Shown: positions 15,744 through 21,761 of the stretch, piece by piece | Layout of the letters: the number at the start of each line of letters is the position of its first letter | Position numbering within the stretch: position 1 is the first letter of the stretch | Source of the DNA: a virus | IMG/VR virus record: IMGVR_UViG_3300021959_000431 | Coordinates: 1 to 22,571 of that record | DNA length: 22,571 nt | Reading direction: 5' to 3' (one strand) | Position numbers and translations under genes: made by a program | Notes under the pieces: generated by a model | Told to the model about the DNA's origin: nothing | Seen by the model: the letters and a program-made list of their open reading frames with translations, nothing else | Databases searched by the model: none

Positions 15744-15774
15744 GTATGTTAAATAATAAAGGAGAATATAAACA

Positions 15775-15948
15775 ATGACTGACTTTAGCAAGTATAAAAA
15801 CGTTACTGTCGATAATAAAACTTATGAGACAATAACAAAGCTGCAGACTAAAATGACACCTGATGTTAGATTAAGTCGTAGTCAAGTAGTAAAAACATTA
15901 GTGGCAGAGAAAGCGAGAAAAATGAATGGCAAACTCTCATCAAAATAA
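15775..15948 (+). CDS. Ribbon-helix-helix-like small regulator
   Basis: A 57-residue protein starting at ATG 15775 after AAAGGAG. The N-terminal part YKNVTVDNKTYETITKLQ can form the beta strand and first helix, and VRLSRSQVVKTLVAEKARK the second helix, as in CopG/Arc/MetJ ribbon-helix-helix repressors, whose members bind DNA as dimers over direct or inverted repeats. The assignment is from pattern only. It is the first gene after the promoter at 15716-15743 and may control it; the triple TTGAC repeat would be a natural operator. Its end overlaps the next gene by 23 bases. Confidence 0.7.
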   Translation: MTDFSKYKNVTVDNKTYETITKLQTKMTPDVRLSRSQVVKTLVAEKARKMNGKLSSK

Positions 15949-16321
15949 AACACATGTCTTCTATGGTCAAGCTATGGTAGAATATGATAACGCACCTTCA
16001 GAACAAAAACTTTGGAGAGCAGTATTAAATCAAGCATTAGAAGATGCCTTTGGTATAAATACTATTTATATTTGTGATAAAGATAAACAAGAAGTAAATG
16101 AGTATTTTAGAAAAAGAACTCCGGAGTTTGATCGACTATGTGAAGATGCAGGTTTAGATCCCACTAGACTTTGGAGAAAGGTGCAAAGATTAAAAGGTGT
16201 ACAAGCAGGGTTTTTAACGCCTTTAAAAAAAGAAAAAAATGTATTAAAGATGTTTGAATCTTTTAAAGAAAGAAGAGAGCAATATAGAAAAACACATTGG
16301 AGGAATAATTATGTCGGGTAA
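15926..16321 (+). CDS. Phage protein of unknown function
   Basis: A 131-residue protein, family not recognised. The body is helical, with QKLWRAVLNQALEDAFG, VNEYFRKRTPEFDRLCEDAG and LDPTRLWRKVQRLKG; the end is strongly basic. The repeated WR and Arg/Lys-rich helices suggest contact with DNA or RNA, without a defined helix-turn-helix. It starts within the regulator gene and ends 11 bases inside the DnaJ-type zinc-finger gene, so it is part of the same translation-coupled string. Confidence 0.75.
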   Translation: MANSHQNKTHVFYGQAMVEYDNAPSEQKLWRAVLNQALEDAFGINTIYICDKDKQEVNEYFRKRTPEFDRLCEDAGLDPTRLWRKVQRLKGVQAGFLTPLKKEKNVLKMFESFKERREQYRKTHWRNNYVG

Positions 16322-16484
16322 AATGATATGTCCAGACTGTAATGGTAATGGTTATATTGGTTCTACAAAAGAACCAGACTTGGTTAAAGATTGTAAAAAA
16401 TGTAATAATCAAGGAGAAATAGAAATTACTGAGGAATCTATTAATGAATTATTAGATAAAGTTCAATCAGCGAGGTTACAATGA
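16311..16484 (+). CDS. DnaJ-type zinc-finger small protein
   Basis: Start at ATG 16311 after GGAGGA, 57 residues. It has CPDCNGNGYIG and CKKCNNQGE, i.e. two halves of the CxxCxGxG zinc module of DnaJ, followed by a short acidic helix (EITEESINELLDKV). No J domain is present. Such stand-alone zinc fingers are common in phages and may bind unfolded protein or assist folding, but no client is known. The stop overlaps the next start (ATGA). Confidence 0.8.
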   Translation: MSGKMICPDCNGNGYIGSTKEPDLVKDCKKCNNQGEIEITEESINELLDKVQSARLQ

Positions 16485-16645
16485 GTACGGAACGATTAAT
16501 GTTAGAAAGTAAATTAGTTAAAGAATTAAATGGAGTCATTAAAAAATTAAATGATGAAGTTGATATGTTAACTAAACAAAAAGAATATCTTCAATCTAAA
16601 CTAAGGGAAAAAAATGTCAAAGAAGGAAAAAAAGAAGAAGCCTAA
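16481..16645 (+). CDS. 54-residue coiled-coil protein
   Basis: ATG 16481 overlaps the previous stop (ATGA). Nearly the whole chain is a heptad coiled coil (LESKLVKELNGVIKKLNDEV, then LTKQKEYLQSKLREK) ending in a Lys/Glu-rich tail. The last 32 bases overlap the start of the next small gene in another frame. Probably dimeric; function unknown. Confidence 0.65.
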   Translation: MSTERLMLESKLVKELNGVIKKLNDEVDMLTKQKEYLQSKLREKNVKEGKKEEA

Positions 16646-16757
16646 AAAGAAACCCTATACCGTTGAAGGTTATTATTATGACGGTAAAGATACTTATACT
16701 ATGGTAAGAGATAAAAATGATTTTAGAAAAGAGAAAAAAATAAAAGGAGTTTTATGA
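16614..16757 (+). CDS. 47-residue very basic protein
   Basis: ATG 16614, TGA 16755-16757. The N-terminus is a lysine run (MSKKEKKKKPKKKPY), followed by a Tyr/Asp-rich middle (VEGYYYDGKDTYTM) and a basic end. AAGGGA lies upstream of the ATG. It starts 32 bases inside the coiled-coil gene and its stop overlaps the next start (ATGA). Nucleic-acid binding is possible from charge. Confidence 0.6.
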   Translation: MSKKEKKKKPKKKPYTVEGYYYDGKDTYTMVRDKNDFRKEKKIKGVL

Positions 16758-16888
16758 CACCTAAACAAAAAAGATTAAGGATTAGAATTAAAAATGAAAG
16801 AATTAATAAAATTAAAAAATATGTTTTAGGAATTATATTACTTGCAGGTTTTTTAAAATTATTATCAGAAGGATTGAGGTTAATATGA
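16754..16888 (+). CDS. 44-residue basic membrane protein
   Basis: ATG 16754 follows AAAGGAG and overlaps the preceding stop; its TGA (16886-16888) overlaps the methyltransferase start. The N-terminal 22 residues are strongly basic (KQKRLRIRIKNER), then YVLGIILLAGFLKLL forms a single membrane helix; the positive-inside rule puts the N-terminus in the cytoplasm. Function unknown. Confidence 0.65.
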   Translation: MTPKQKRLRIRIKNERINKIKKYVLGIILLAGFLKLLSEGLRLI

Positions 16889-17442
16889 TAAGAGGAGATA
16901 GTACAGATTATGAATTACTTGAAAAATGGACTAAAGGATTTGATTGTCAAGGTTATAAAACATGTGAGATTGGTGTTCGAGAGGGACTGGGATCTAAAAT
17001 TATTATGGATAATGTTCGCAATAACTATATTCACGTGGGTGTCGATCCTTACGCCAATTTAAAATATCAACATTATGATGATACAGGGGCCTACACCTGT
17101 GATTATACTGACGAGATGCGAGATACCATGCTAAATGATTTTAAAGAATATCGTAATCAAGGCCAATTTACTTTATGCAACATGACTGACACTAAATTTA
17201 TGAATGATACTGAACATAAAAATTCTACGTTTGCGTTTGTACATTTTGATGGGCCACATATGACTAAAGATGTCATTACCGAAACAGTATGGTTTGCAAA
17301 TAGATCAGCACCACATACTCGATTTGTATTTGATGATCATGGTAAATATGGAATGAATACTGTTATCAATCTTTTACAATATTATAATTTTAAAACTATA
17401 GAAATGGGTTCTAATAAATGTCTGTTAGAGAAAAACAAATAA
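16885..17442 (+). CDS. Class I SAM-dependent methyltransferase (Methyltransf_24-like)
   Basis: A 185-residue protein with a Rossmann methyltransferase outline: motif I CEIGVREGLGSK (residues 27-38), the acidic end of strand 2 in VGVDPY, then FVHFDGPH (Asp122, His125) and FVFDDHG (Asp150, Asp151, His152), which match the DG.H and FDD positions of Methyltransf_24/FkbM-like enzymes. The substrate cannot be read from the sequence; sugars, peptides or surface glycans are options for this family. The start is coupled to the membrane peptide by ATGA. The 3' end overlaps the HNH gene by 25 bases. Codons from nt 17000 to 17110 are GC-richer than the flanks. Confidence 0.82.
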   Translation: MIRGDSTDYELLEKWTKGFDCQGYKTCEIGVREGLGSKIIMDNVRNNYIHVGVDPYANLKYQHYDDTGAYTCDYTDEMRDTMLNDFKEYRNQGQFTLCNMTDTKFMNDTEHKNSTFAFVHFDGPHMTKDVITETVWFANRSAPHTRFVFDDHGKYGMNTVINLLQYYNFKTIEMGSNKCLLEKNK

Positions 17443-18059
17443 GTCTTTTTCCGGAAAAACAAATAAGTATAAGTGTTAACGGTGTTCGTGCTGTTAACAC
17501 TGTTGATCTTTATGAATTAAAAGTTCCTTTTGATTCTACACCAGGGGAATATATTTACATGAAAGATTATGTGAACAAAGGGGAATATAAACTTCATTCA
17601 TCAGGTGCGTTTCATTATTTTCATAAAACTAAAGTTACATTGTTAAGACCTGGATTATTACCTAATTATTTTAATGAACCTGTTTTTCCATGGATACAAA
17701 GTGTTCACAATAAATCAGGGGATATTAGAGTTCCTCGTGTGCCACAAACGAGATCACCTTATCCTGCAATTTCAATTGGTAAACATAATAAAAAATTACA
17801 AATGCATGTTATATGTGCAGCTGCTTTTATACCTCAACCTAAAGATATAAATTATTGTTTGGTTAGTCATAAAAATCATATGAAGTGGGATTACAGTTTA
17901 AGAAATTTAGAGTGGAATACTCATAAAGGAAATTCTGATGGTTTTAAAAAAGAAAGACGTATGAATCCATTAGAAGTATTTGATAAATGGTGGGATGAAT
18001 ACACGAGAGGAGTTGATTACGATGTCGATGACTGGCAAAAAGAAGAAGACCAATTCTAA
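17418..18059 (+). CDS. HNH endonuclease (HNH_3-like)
   Basis: A 213-residue protein whose C-terminal half has an HNH fold of the homing-endonuclease type: HVICAAAFIPQP (His130), SHKNHMKWD (His151, Asn153, Asp158) and SLRNLEWNTH (Asn163, then Trp166). The first 110 residues form a separate beta-rich region with no known motif (YIYMKDYVNKGEYKLHSSG). Enzymes of this type nick or cut DNA, either as selfish homing nucleases or for phage recombination and packaging; no intron or inserted gene is visible here, and it lies in a coupled operon, so a phage-borne function is as likely as mobility. It overlaps the methyltransferase by 25 bases and the next gene by 38 bases. Confidence 0.82.
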   Translation: MSVREKQISLFPEKQISISVNGVRAVNTVDLYELKVPFDSTPGEYIYMKDYVNKGEYKLHSSGAFHYFHKTKVTLLRPGLLPNYFNEPVFPWIQSVHNKSGDIRVPRVPQTRSPYPAISIGKHNKKLQMHVICAAAFIPQPKDINYCLVSHKNHMKWDYSLRNLEWNTHKGNSDGFKKERRMNPLEVFDKWWDEYTRGVDYDVDDWQKEEDQF

Positions 18060-18177
18060 TCCAATTGCTAAAGATTTAAGAACACCAAAATATAAAAAAC
18101 GTGTGATTGAAGATAAAAAGAAAAAAGAAGAATTAAAAAGATATAAAAATTTTTATAGATTGGAATATTTAAAATAA
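18022..18177 (+). CDS. 51-residue highly basic protein
   Basis: I choose ATG 18022 because AGAGGAG (18006-18012) lies nine bases upstream; ATG 18028 is possible, and an in-frame TTG at 17980 is not supported. The chain is almost entirely Lys/Arg/Glu (NPIAKDLRTPKYKKRVIEDK), resembling short basic proteins annotated as DUF7230 in marine phages, which I recall without being able to check. The stop TAA shares a base with the next ATG. Confidence 0.65.
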   Translation: MSMTGKKKKTNSNPIAKDLRTPKYKKRVIEDKKKKEELKRYKNFYRLEYLK

Positions 18178-18353
18178 TGGTACCAAAATGTTTTAGTTGT
18201 GGTGAAGATTTAATTTGGCAAAATGATTATGATACAGAAGATATTGGTCAAGAAGATTCAGAATATTTAATTGTTTCTATGTATCAGTGTCCGAATGAAG
18301 AGTGTGAGGCATGGTATGAAGTGTATCACACAAAAGAAAAGGAGATACATTAG
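18177..18353 (+). CDS. 58-residue zinc-ribbon protein
   Basis: ATG 18177 (one-base overlap with the previous stop), TAG 18351-18353. Two zinc pairs, CFSCGED at residues 5-8 and CPNEEC at about 38-43, with an acidic loop between them. The pairs are CxxC and CxxxxC, so the fold is a plausible ribbon, but the second knuckle is slightly long. It lies one base before the exonuclease ATG and contains its GGAG ribosome binding site. Confidence 0.7.
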   Translation: MVPKCFSCGEDLIWQNDYDTEDIGQEDSEYLIVSMYQCPNEECEAWYEVYHTKEKEIH

Positions 18354-18354
18354 A

Positions 18355-19080
18355 ATGGTTTTAAAGTGGAATAAACAATTTGAATATCCAAAATCAGTGC
18401 GTGAATTGATTAATGAAAAAAGACATTATGTTATTGGTGAAGAAAAATTACCTTCTGTTACTACCATATTATCTAATACACAATCCCAAGAGAAACAGGA
18501 TTCTTTGGCTAAATGGAAAGCTAAAGTTGGCGAAAAAGAGGCAGAACGTGTTAAAAATACGGCAGGAGCAAGAGGTACTAAAATGCACTCAATATTAGAG
18601 GGTTATATAGAGGGAGAAAACGTCTTAGATCTTACAGAGACGGGCGGAGAGGCGCATAGAATGGCTAATACGATTATCGACCAGGGTTTTAAAGATTTGG
18701 ATGAAATATGGGCTTCTGAGGCGACTTTAGCCTATCCTGGATTGTATGCAGGTGCTACGGATTTAGTTGGTATTTATCAAGGGCGCGAAAGTATAATTGA
18801 CTTTAAACAATCGAACAAGCCTAAAAAAGCTGAATGGATTGAGGACTACAAGCTTCAAGGTGCAGCATATGCCACTGCGCATGATGACATGTTTGGAACA
18901 CAGATAGAACAAACTGTAATTCTAATGTGTACTCCTGATTGTTTCTTTCAAAGATTTATTATCAATGGAAAGGAATTTAGGGAATATAAATGGAAATGGC
19001 TAGAAAGGGTAAATCAATACTATGAACAAAAGAAATATGAATTTAGACAGGAATGTGACACAAATGACACAGGAATGTGA
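18355..19080 (+). CDS. PD-(D/E)XK exonuclease, RecB/Cas4-like phage nuclease
   Basis: From ATG 18355 the protein has 241 residues; a longer reading back to 18271 would run through the zinc-ribbon gene in another frame and is not favoured. Nuclease motifs: GARGTKMHSILEGYI (His78), SEATLAY (Glu122), YAGATDLVG (Asp136), IIDFKQS (Asp149, Lys151) and DYKLQGAAYATA (the Q/Y motif of RecB-type nucleases). This is the core of phage exonucleases that resect DNA ends for recombination or packaging-linked repair. It may work with the UvrD-like helicase and the possible SSB at 7021 (inference). It closes the plus-strand string of coupled genes; the 3' end overlaps a possible 50-residue gene. Confidence 0.9.
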   Translation: MVLKWNKQFEYPKSVRELINEKRHYVIGEEKLPSVTTILSNTQSQEKQDSLAKWKAKVGEKEAERVKNTAGARGTKMHSILEGYIEGENVLDLTETGGEAHRMANTIIDQGFKDLDEIWASEATLAYPGLYAGATDLVGIYQGRESIIDFKQSNKPKKAEWIEDYKLQGAAYATAHDDMFGTQIEQTVILMCTPDCFFQRFIINGKEFREYKWKWLERVNQYYEQKKYEFRQECDTNDTGM

Positions 19081-19216
19081 TAAACTTGCCACACGCTACT
19101 GGCGGAGAGAGGCGAGCAGCAGGGAGCAAGGGTATGAATTGTGGTTAAAAGAAGTTAAAAAAGTCAGCCATTTTATTGATGTTTTTAAGAAAAAGGACAG
19201 TAATATTGACTTATAA
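19064..19216 (+). CDS. Possible 50-residue charged protein
   Basis: ATG 19064 overlaps the end of the exonuclease by 17 bases and has AGGA upstream. The chain (ATRYWRREASSREQGYELWL, then KKVSHFIDVFKKKD) is amphipathic and charged. GC-rich bases at 19103-19130 form degenerate 7-bp units like those at the right end of the window. A longer start at 19022 is open too. No family recognised; the gene may be real but support is mainly packing. Confidence 0.42.
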   Translation: MTQECDKLATRYWRREASSREQGYELWLKEVKKVSHFIDVFKKKDSNIDL

Positions 19217-19289
19217 TTTAGAATTAAAATCCACCAACTTTTTTGTGATCGTTTGGAAGTGGCTTGTATCAACAATTCTAGCGGCGAGG

Positions 19290-19398
19290 GGCAAAAAAAA
19301 GTTAGAAAAGTTGGTAAAAAGTTGGGACCAAAATGCTCTAGAATCCTTGTTATATAGGGACTATTTAACTTTTCCAACTTTCCTACTTTTTTTTTGCC
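19290..19398. repeat. Iterated inverted repeat in a 258-base non-coding gap (19217-19474)
   Basis: The left arm (19290-19323) runs from GGCAAAAAAAAG to AAAAAGTT; the right arm (19367-19398) runs from AACTTTTCC to TTTTTTTGCC and is its imperfect reverse complement. Inside the arms the unit AAAAGTTGG and variants recur (AAAAGTTGG at 19306, AAAAAGTTGG at 19316, CCAACTTTCC near 19374), and another CCAACTTTTTT lies at 19234-19244. The 43-base loop contains two GGGAC copies (19324, 19357) and a TCTAGA. Open frames on both strands across this gap (plus 19176-19448, minus 19096-19377) are Phe/Lys-rich products of the A/T runs, not genes. The gap could be an origin, a regulator-binding cluster or a large terminator-like RNA hairpin. 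Confidence 0.7.
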
Positions 19399-19474
19399 GA
19401 ATTTTGAAGGTAATTATATTTAAAAAATATTTTAGACCCTATAAGTAGGTGTAGTTGGGTGATATAAACTGAAT

Positions 19475-19759
19475 ATGGTATATAAAAAATCTAAATATAA
19501 ATCAGTTGTTATTAATAAAAAGCGTTATTATTTCTATAAAATAACTTGGTTGGATATTTTAGGTGACAGCGGGCATGCAGACAATGATGAATTTAATCAA
19601 ATGAAACCTGCAGAAATGATTACTCATGCATATGTTTTTTCAAAGGATAATAAGATGCTGAAAACGTTTTCGTCATATGATAATTCTCATGAATCCTTTT
19701 CAGATCGTAATGTGTTTCCAATTGGATGCATTAAGAAATTAGAAAAGATTAACATTTAG
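19475..19759 (+). CDS. Conserved-looking small phage protein
   Basis: Ninety-four residues, family not recognised. It has a basic N-terminus (YKKSKYKSVVINKKRYYFYK), then the compact, aromatic segment TWLDILGDSGHADNDEFNQM, AYVFSKDNKMLKTFSSYDNS and a C-terminal DRNVFPIGCIKKLEKI. The pattern looks like a small beta-rich fold. There is no strong ribosome binding site; the upstream gap is the inverted-repeat element. Its stop lies just before the AGGAGG of the following zinc protein. Confidence 0.7.
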   Translation: MVYKKSKYKSVVINKKRYYFYKITWLDILGDSGHADNDEFNQMKPAEMITHAYVFSKDNKMLKTFSSYDNSHESFSDRNVFPIGCIKKLEKINI

Positions 19760-19767
19760 GAGGATAT

Positions 19768-19905
19768 ATGAGAAAACAATGTCAACAGTGTAAAGAAGCA
19801 TTTGATGCAAAAGATGAGTTAGACAACTTTTGTAGTGATGATTGTAAACAAGAAGCTTTAGCAGCGTTAGATTCTAATTCTGATGAGTGTCTTTCTTGTC
19901 AGTAA
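19768..19905 (+). CDS. 45-residue Cys-rich, probably zinc-binding protein
   Basis: ATG 19768 after TAGGAGG, TAA 19903-19905. Six cysteines are arranged as CQQC, CSDDC and CLSC in an acidic chain, able to bind one or two zinc ions. It is the last plus-strand gene before terS; the two genes overlap tail to tail by 32 bases (19874-19905), which is a modest caution. Confidence 0.62.
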   Translation: MRKQCQQCKEAFDAKDELDNFCSDDCKQEALAALDSNSDECLSCQ

Positions 19906-20410
19906 ATTCAAATTGATCATTAGGAATTGATTTAACTTTATCTTTCAATTCTTCAACTTCAACACCTTCTAGGATCGGTGAGTATTCATTGATGATTGTC
20001 TTCAGACGATTTTCTAATTGTTCTGCTGATAAGTCTTCAAGCTTACCGGTCCTAATTATTTTTTGTTCAACATATAATCCGGCAGCTTTACCACGTGCAA
20101 CTTCAGCATTAATTGCAGCTGACCATGCACCTTTTTTTCTAGACTCTTCTCTAAGTTTTGCTAACTCAGTTATATGTCTTTCATAAGTGACTTCGTATTT
20201 TTTTTGATATTCTTCTCTTAATTCTCCAATGTATTGTACTACCATTGGATATTTCTGCGGATTAGTTAGTTCTGATCCTGTAATTCTAGCTCTGTCTTTT
20301 GCATAACCGGCGTCAATGGCACATTCGTATTTAGTTTTACGACCTTCATTTGCAACTAACTCTAGTGCAAATTTTTTCTGCATTTCTGTTAATTCTTTTT
20401 GTCTTCCCAT
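19874..20410 (-). CDS. terS: Terminase small subunit
   Basis: A 178-residue protein with the N-terminal DNA-binding pattern of small terminases: LTEMQKKFALELVANEG, TKYECAIDAGYAKDRARITG and SELTNPQKYPMVVQYI (helix-turn-helix with the AGY motif), followed by a Lys/Glu coiled coil (ITELAKLREESRKKGAWSAA) and an acidic C-terminus. TerS oligomers recognise the packaging site and hand the DNA to the large subunit, which is not in this window. It is on the minus strand while most genes are on the plus strand. The 36-base divergent gap before it (20411-20446) has no strong ribosome binding site; a TTGACT on the plus strand (20413) overlaps TATAAC and is not a clear promoter. Confidence 0.88.
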   Translation of the reverse strand: MGRQKELTEMQKKFALELVANEGRKTKYECAIDAGYAKDRARITGSELTNPQKYPMVVQYIGELREEYQKKYEVTYERHITELAKLREESRKKGAWSAAINAEVARGKAAGLYVEQKIIRTGKLEDLSAEQLENRLKTIINEYSPILEGVEVEELKDKVKSIPNDQFEFTDKKDTHQN

Positions 20411-20446
20411 AGTTGACTTATAACGTAATTTTGAGTAAAAGCAATT

Positions 20447-20671
20447 GTGATTAGTGGAAAGTTATTTAGACAGGCATTAGATAAGTTTTTAAAATCTCCT
20501 GTAGCTCAGGATGCAAGAGTACAAGTTGTACTTCCTAACGGAGAATTTTTTGACATTAGAGAAATTAATTTACTTGAAAATAAATTAATTGGTGTTAGAG
20601 AAAGTCATAGACTTGTAATCACAATTGAACCAGAAAGAGCTAACATGGGTAAAGTTTTGAAGAAGGTCTAG
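20447..20671 (+). CDS. Small conserved-looking phage protein with GTG start
   Basis: Seventy-four residues, family not recognised. The only upstream start is GTG 20447, since the sole internal ATG is near the C-terminus. The protein has a helix LFRQALDKFLKSPVAQDA followed by strands VQVVLPNGEFFDIREINLLE and HRLVITIEPE, a compact alpha/beta fold. It stands between terS (divergent) and a nuclease gene that follows after six bases, so it may be part of a packaging or processing pair, which is inference only. Confidence 0.7.
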   Translation: MISGKLFRQALDKFLKSPVAQDARVQVVLPNGEFFDIREINLLENKLIGVRESHRLVITIEPERANMGKVLKKV

Positions 20672-20676
20672 TTACT

Positions 20677-21045
20677 TTGAAACCGGAGTCAAAATTTTAT
20701 GCAGAAATTAAAAAATATTTTAAAGAATTTAGTCTCATTCGACTTGAAAATCTTAGTCTTGCCGGTACTCCTGATCTATTGGTCTATAATAATAATCGGC
20801 ACTTTTTCACTATAGAGCTGAAAGTAACAACTGGTAACAAAATAAGGTTTTCACCACACCAAATTGCCTTTCATATGAGGCATCCTCTGAATACATTTAT
20901 CCTAGTTAAGCACCTCGCTTCTAGTTCCTATAAACTTTATGAAGGAAAGAAAATTCAGGAGCTTGTCGCTCGTGGCTTGTCGCTTGATGCTTGCTGCTCG
21001 GGGCTTGAAGCTTGTCGCTTGAGACTTTCAGAGCTTGGCGCTTGA
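20677..21045 (+). CDS. VRR-NUC-like PD-(D/E)XK nuclease with TTG start
   Basis: A 122-residue protein. The only usable start is TTG 20677 (AGAAGG upstream). Motifs of the VRR-NUC/Holliday-resolvase-like fold: Glu4 in PESKFYAEI, GTPDLLV (Asp33), IELKV (Glu47, Lys49) and SPHQIAFHM. Family members cut branched or flap DNA; phage copies are thought to resolve recombination intermediates. From about residue 95 the chain is encoded by 7-bp tandem repeats (20961 onward), giving an unusual tail (ELVARGLSLDACCSGLEACR), and the TGA stop at 21043-21045 is itself made by a GCTTGAC repeat unit. The natural protein may have ended soon after residue 94 before the repeat array arrived (inference). Confidence 0.8.
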   Translation: MKPESKFYAEIKKYFKEFSLIRLENLSLAGTPDLLVYNNNRHFFTIELKVTTGNKIRFSPHQIAFHMRHPLNTFILVKHLASSSYKLYEGKKIQELVARGLSLDACCSGLEACRLRLSELGA

Positions 21046-21152
21046 CGCTCGTCGCTTGAAGCTTGTTGCTTGCTGCTTGAAGCTTCCTTCTCTTCTCTCG
21101 CTCTCCTCCTGAGCTCTTCGTAATACTTCGGATGTCGGAAGACGTGGCCCAT
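20955..21152 (-). CDS. 65-residue basic protein with repeat-encoded tail
   Basis: The ATG at 21152 comes two bases after the stop of the Gp88-type gene, so it is the last gene of that minus-strand operon. The first 24 residues (MGHVFRHPKYYEELRRRARE) look like a genuine small basic protein. The remainder is a Ser/Ala/Gln-rich tail with a seven-residue period (QASSDE, then QASSPE and QASSDK), the direct consequence of 7-bp units read in 21-base blocks. The final 91 bases are antisense to the nuclease gene. Function unknown. Confidence 0.5.
   Translation of the reverse strand: MGHVFRHPKYYEELRRRAREEKEASSSKQQASSDERQAPSSESLKRQASSPEQQASSDKPRATSS
20961..21087 (+). repeat. Tandem 7-bp repeat array, GCT(T/C)GNN
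   Basis: Sixteen full 7-base units of the form GCTTGNN or GCTCGNN run head to tail from 20961 to 21081: nine units (20961-21023), a degenerate nine-base break (21024-21032), seven units (21033-21081) and a partial GCTTCC (21082-21087). The last two bases vary (TC, TG, AT, CT, GG, AA, AG, GC, AC, TT). The array codes for the C-terminus of the VRR-NUC protein on the plus strand and of a 65-residue protein on the minus strand. Confidence 0.9.
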
Positions 21153-21154
21153 CT

Positions 21155-21760
21155 TTAGTGTGCAAGATAGGCAACGTTTTTAACAGAAGGATCCCAGCAC
21201 GCTCTACAATCTAAACACTTGTTATCTTGCTTCGATGCTGGACATGTAGCCTGAGCCGGCTCTGTTACAACCGTTGACGTGTTGTTCCAGTTTCCAGCTG
21301 CTGGCTGGTTCACCATTGGCATGGAGAATCTTAGAGTCAAGTTACTAGGCGCTCGGTCCTGGTATTTTTGCGTCCACGCTTCACGTGTTGGCAACCAGTG
21401 CTTCACCCCTGGCGTGAGCTTTGCAACTTTATAAATTTTTGCTAGATGCTTCAAGCTCTGCAGGTCTCCGGAGTCGTGCCATCTAAAATATTTTGCTTTC
21501 TTTGAATTGATCAGGGCCGCCATAGCTCGAACCCATAGCGGGTTATCAATTGCTTTTAGTCTTCGATATTGTGCTGCTTGAACAACCGGAAAAACGTAAC
21601 AACCTTTTGTTGCGTAACATCCTTCACACGTTGACCCAATAATATCCTGCAGCTTCTTCCCAGTCTTGCATTCTGCCGCGGGTATACCATAGGCCCAGCC
21701 CGGCATTTTAGAAGGCTTGCTCAGGCCTCCCACTAATTTTAAAGCTTCATTTGTTTTCAT
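21155..21760 (-). CDS. Gp88-family phage protein
   Basis: I place the start at ATG 21760 (201 residues), after AGAAAGG and one base after the stop of the upstream gene; a GTG at 21793 would overlap that gene. The sequence matches the Gp88 pattern of mycobacteriophages and other phages: GLSKPSKMPGWAYGIPAAEC, then CEGCYATKGCYVF, YRRLKA, FRWHDSGDLQS, HWLPTREAW and NLTLRFSMPM, with a C-terminal Cys cluster (ATCPASK, NKCLDCRACW). Function of the family is not established to my knowledge; the cysteines could bind zinc or an iron-sulphur cluster. Codon use is clearly GC-richer than in the left 20 kb, suggesting separate acquisition. It is the third gene of a four-gene minus-strand operon. Confidence 0.85.
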   Translation of the reverse strand: MKTNEALKLVGGLSKPSKMPGWAYGIPAAECKTGKKLQDIIGSTCEGCYATKGCYVFPVVQAAQYRRLKAIDNPLWVRAMAALINSKKAKYFRWHDSGDLQSLKHLAKIYKVAKLTPGVKHWLPTREAWTQKYQDRAPSNLTLRFSMPMVNQPAAGNWNNTSTVVTEPAQATCPASKQDNKCLDCRACWDPSVKNVAYLAH

Positions 21761-21761
21761 A

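Noticed and set aside
17418-18059. HNH gene as part of a group I intron or intein
   Set aside because: The neighbouring genes are intact and overlapping, and no split gene or intron core is visible around it.
19096-19448. Frames of 93 (minus) and 90 (plus) residues over the inverted-repeat gap
   Set aside because: Both are Phe/Lys/Leu-rich readings of poly-A/T arms, mirror each other because of the dyad, and have no ribosome binding site.
20411-20446. Promoter in the terS divergent gap (TTGACTTATAAC)
   Set aside because: The -35-like and -10-like boxes overlap, so they cannot serve the same promoter.
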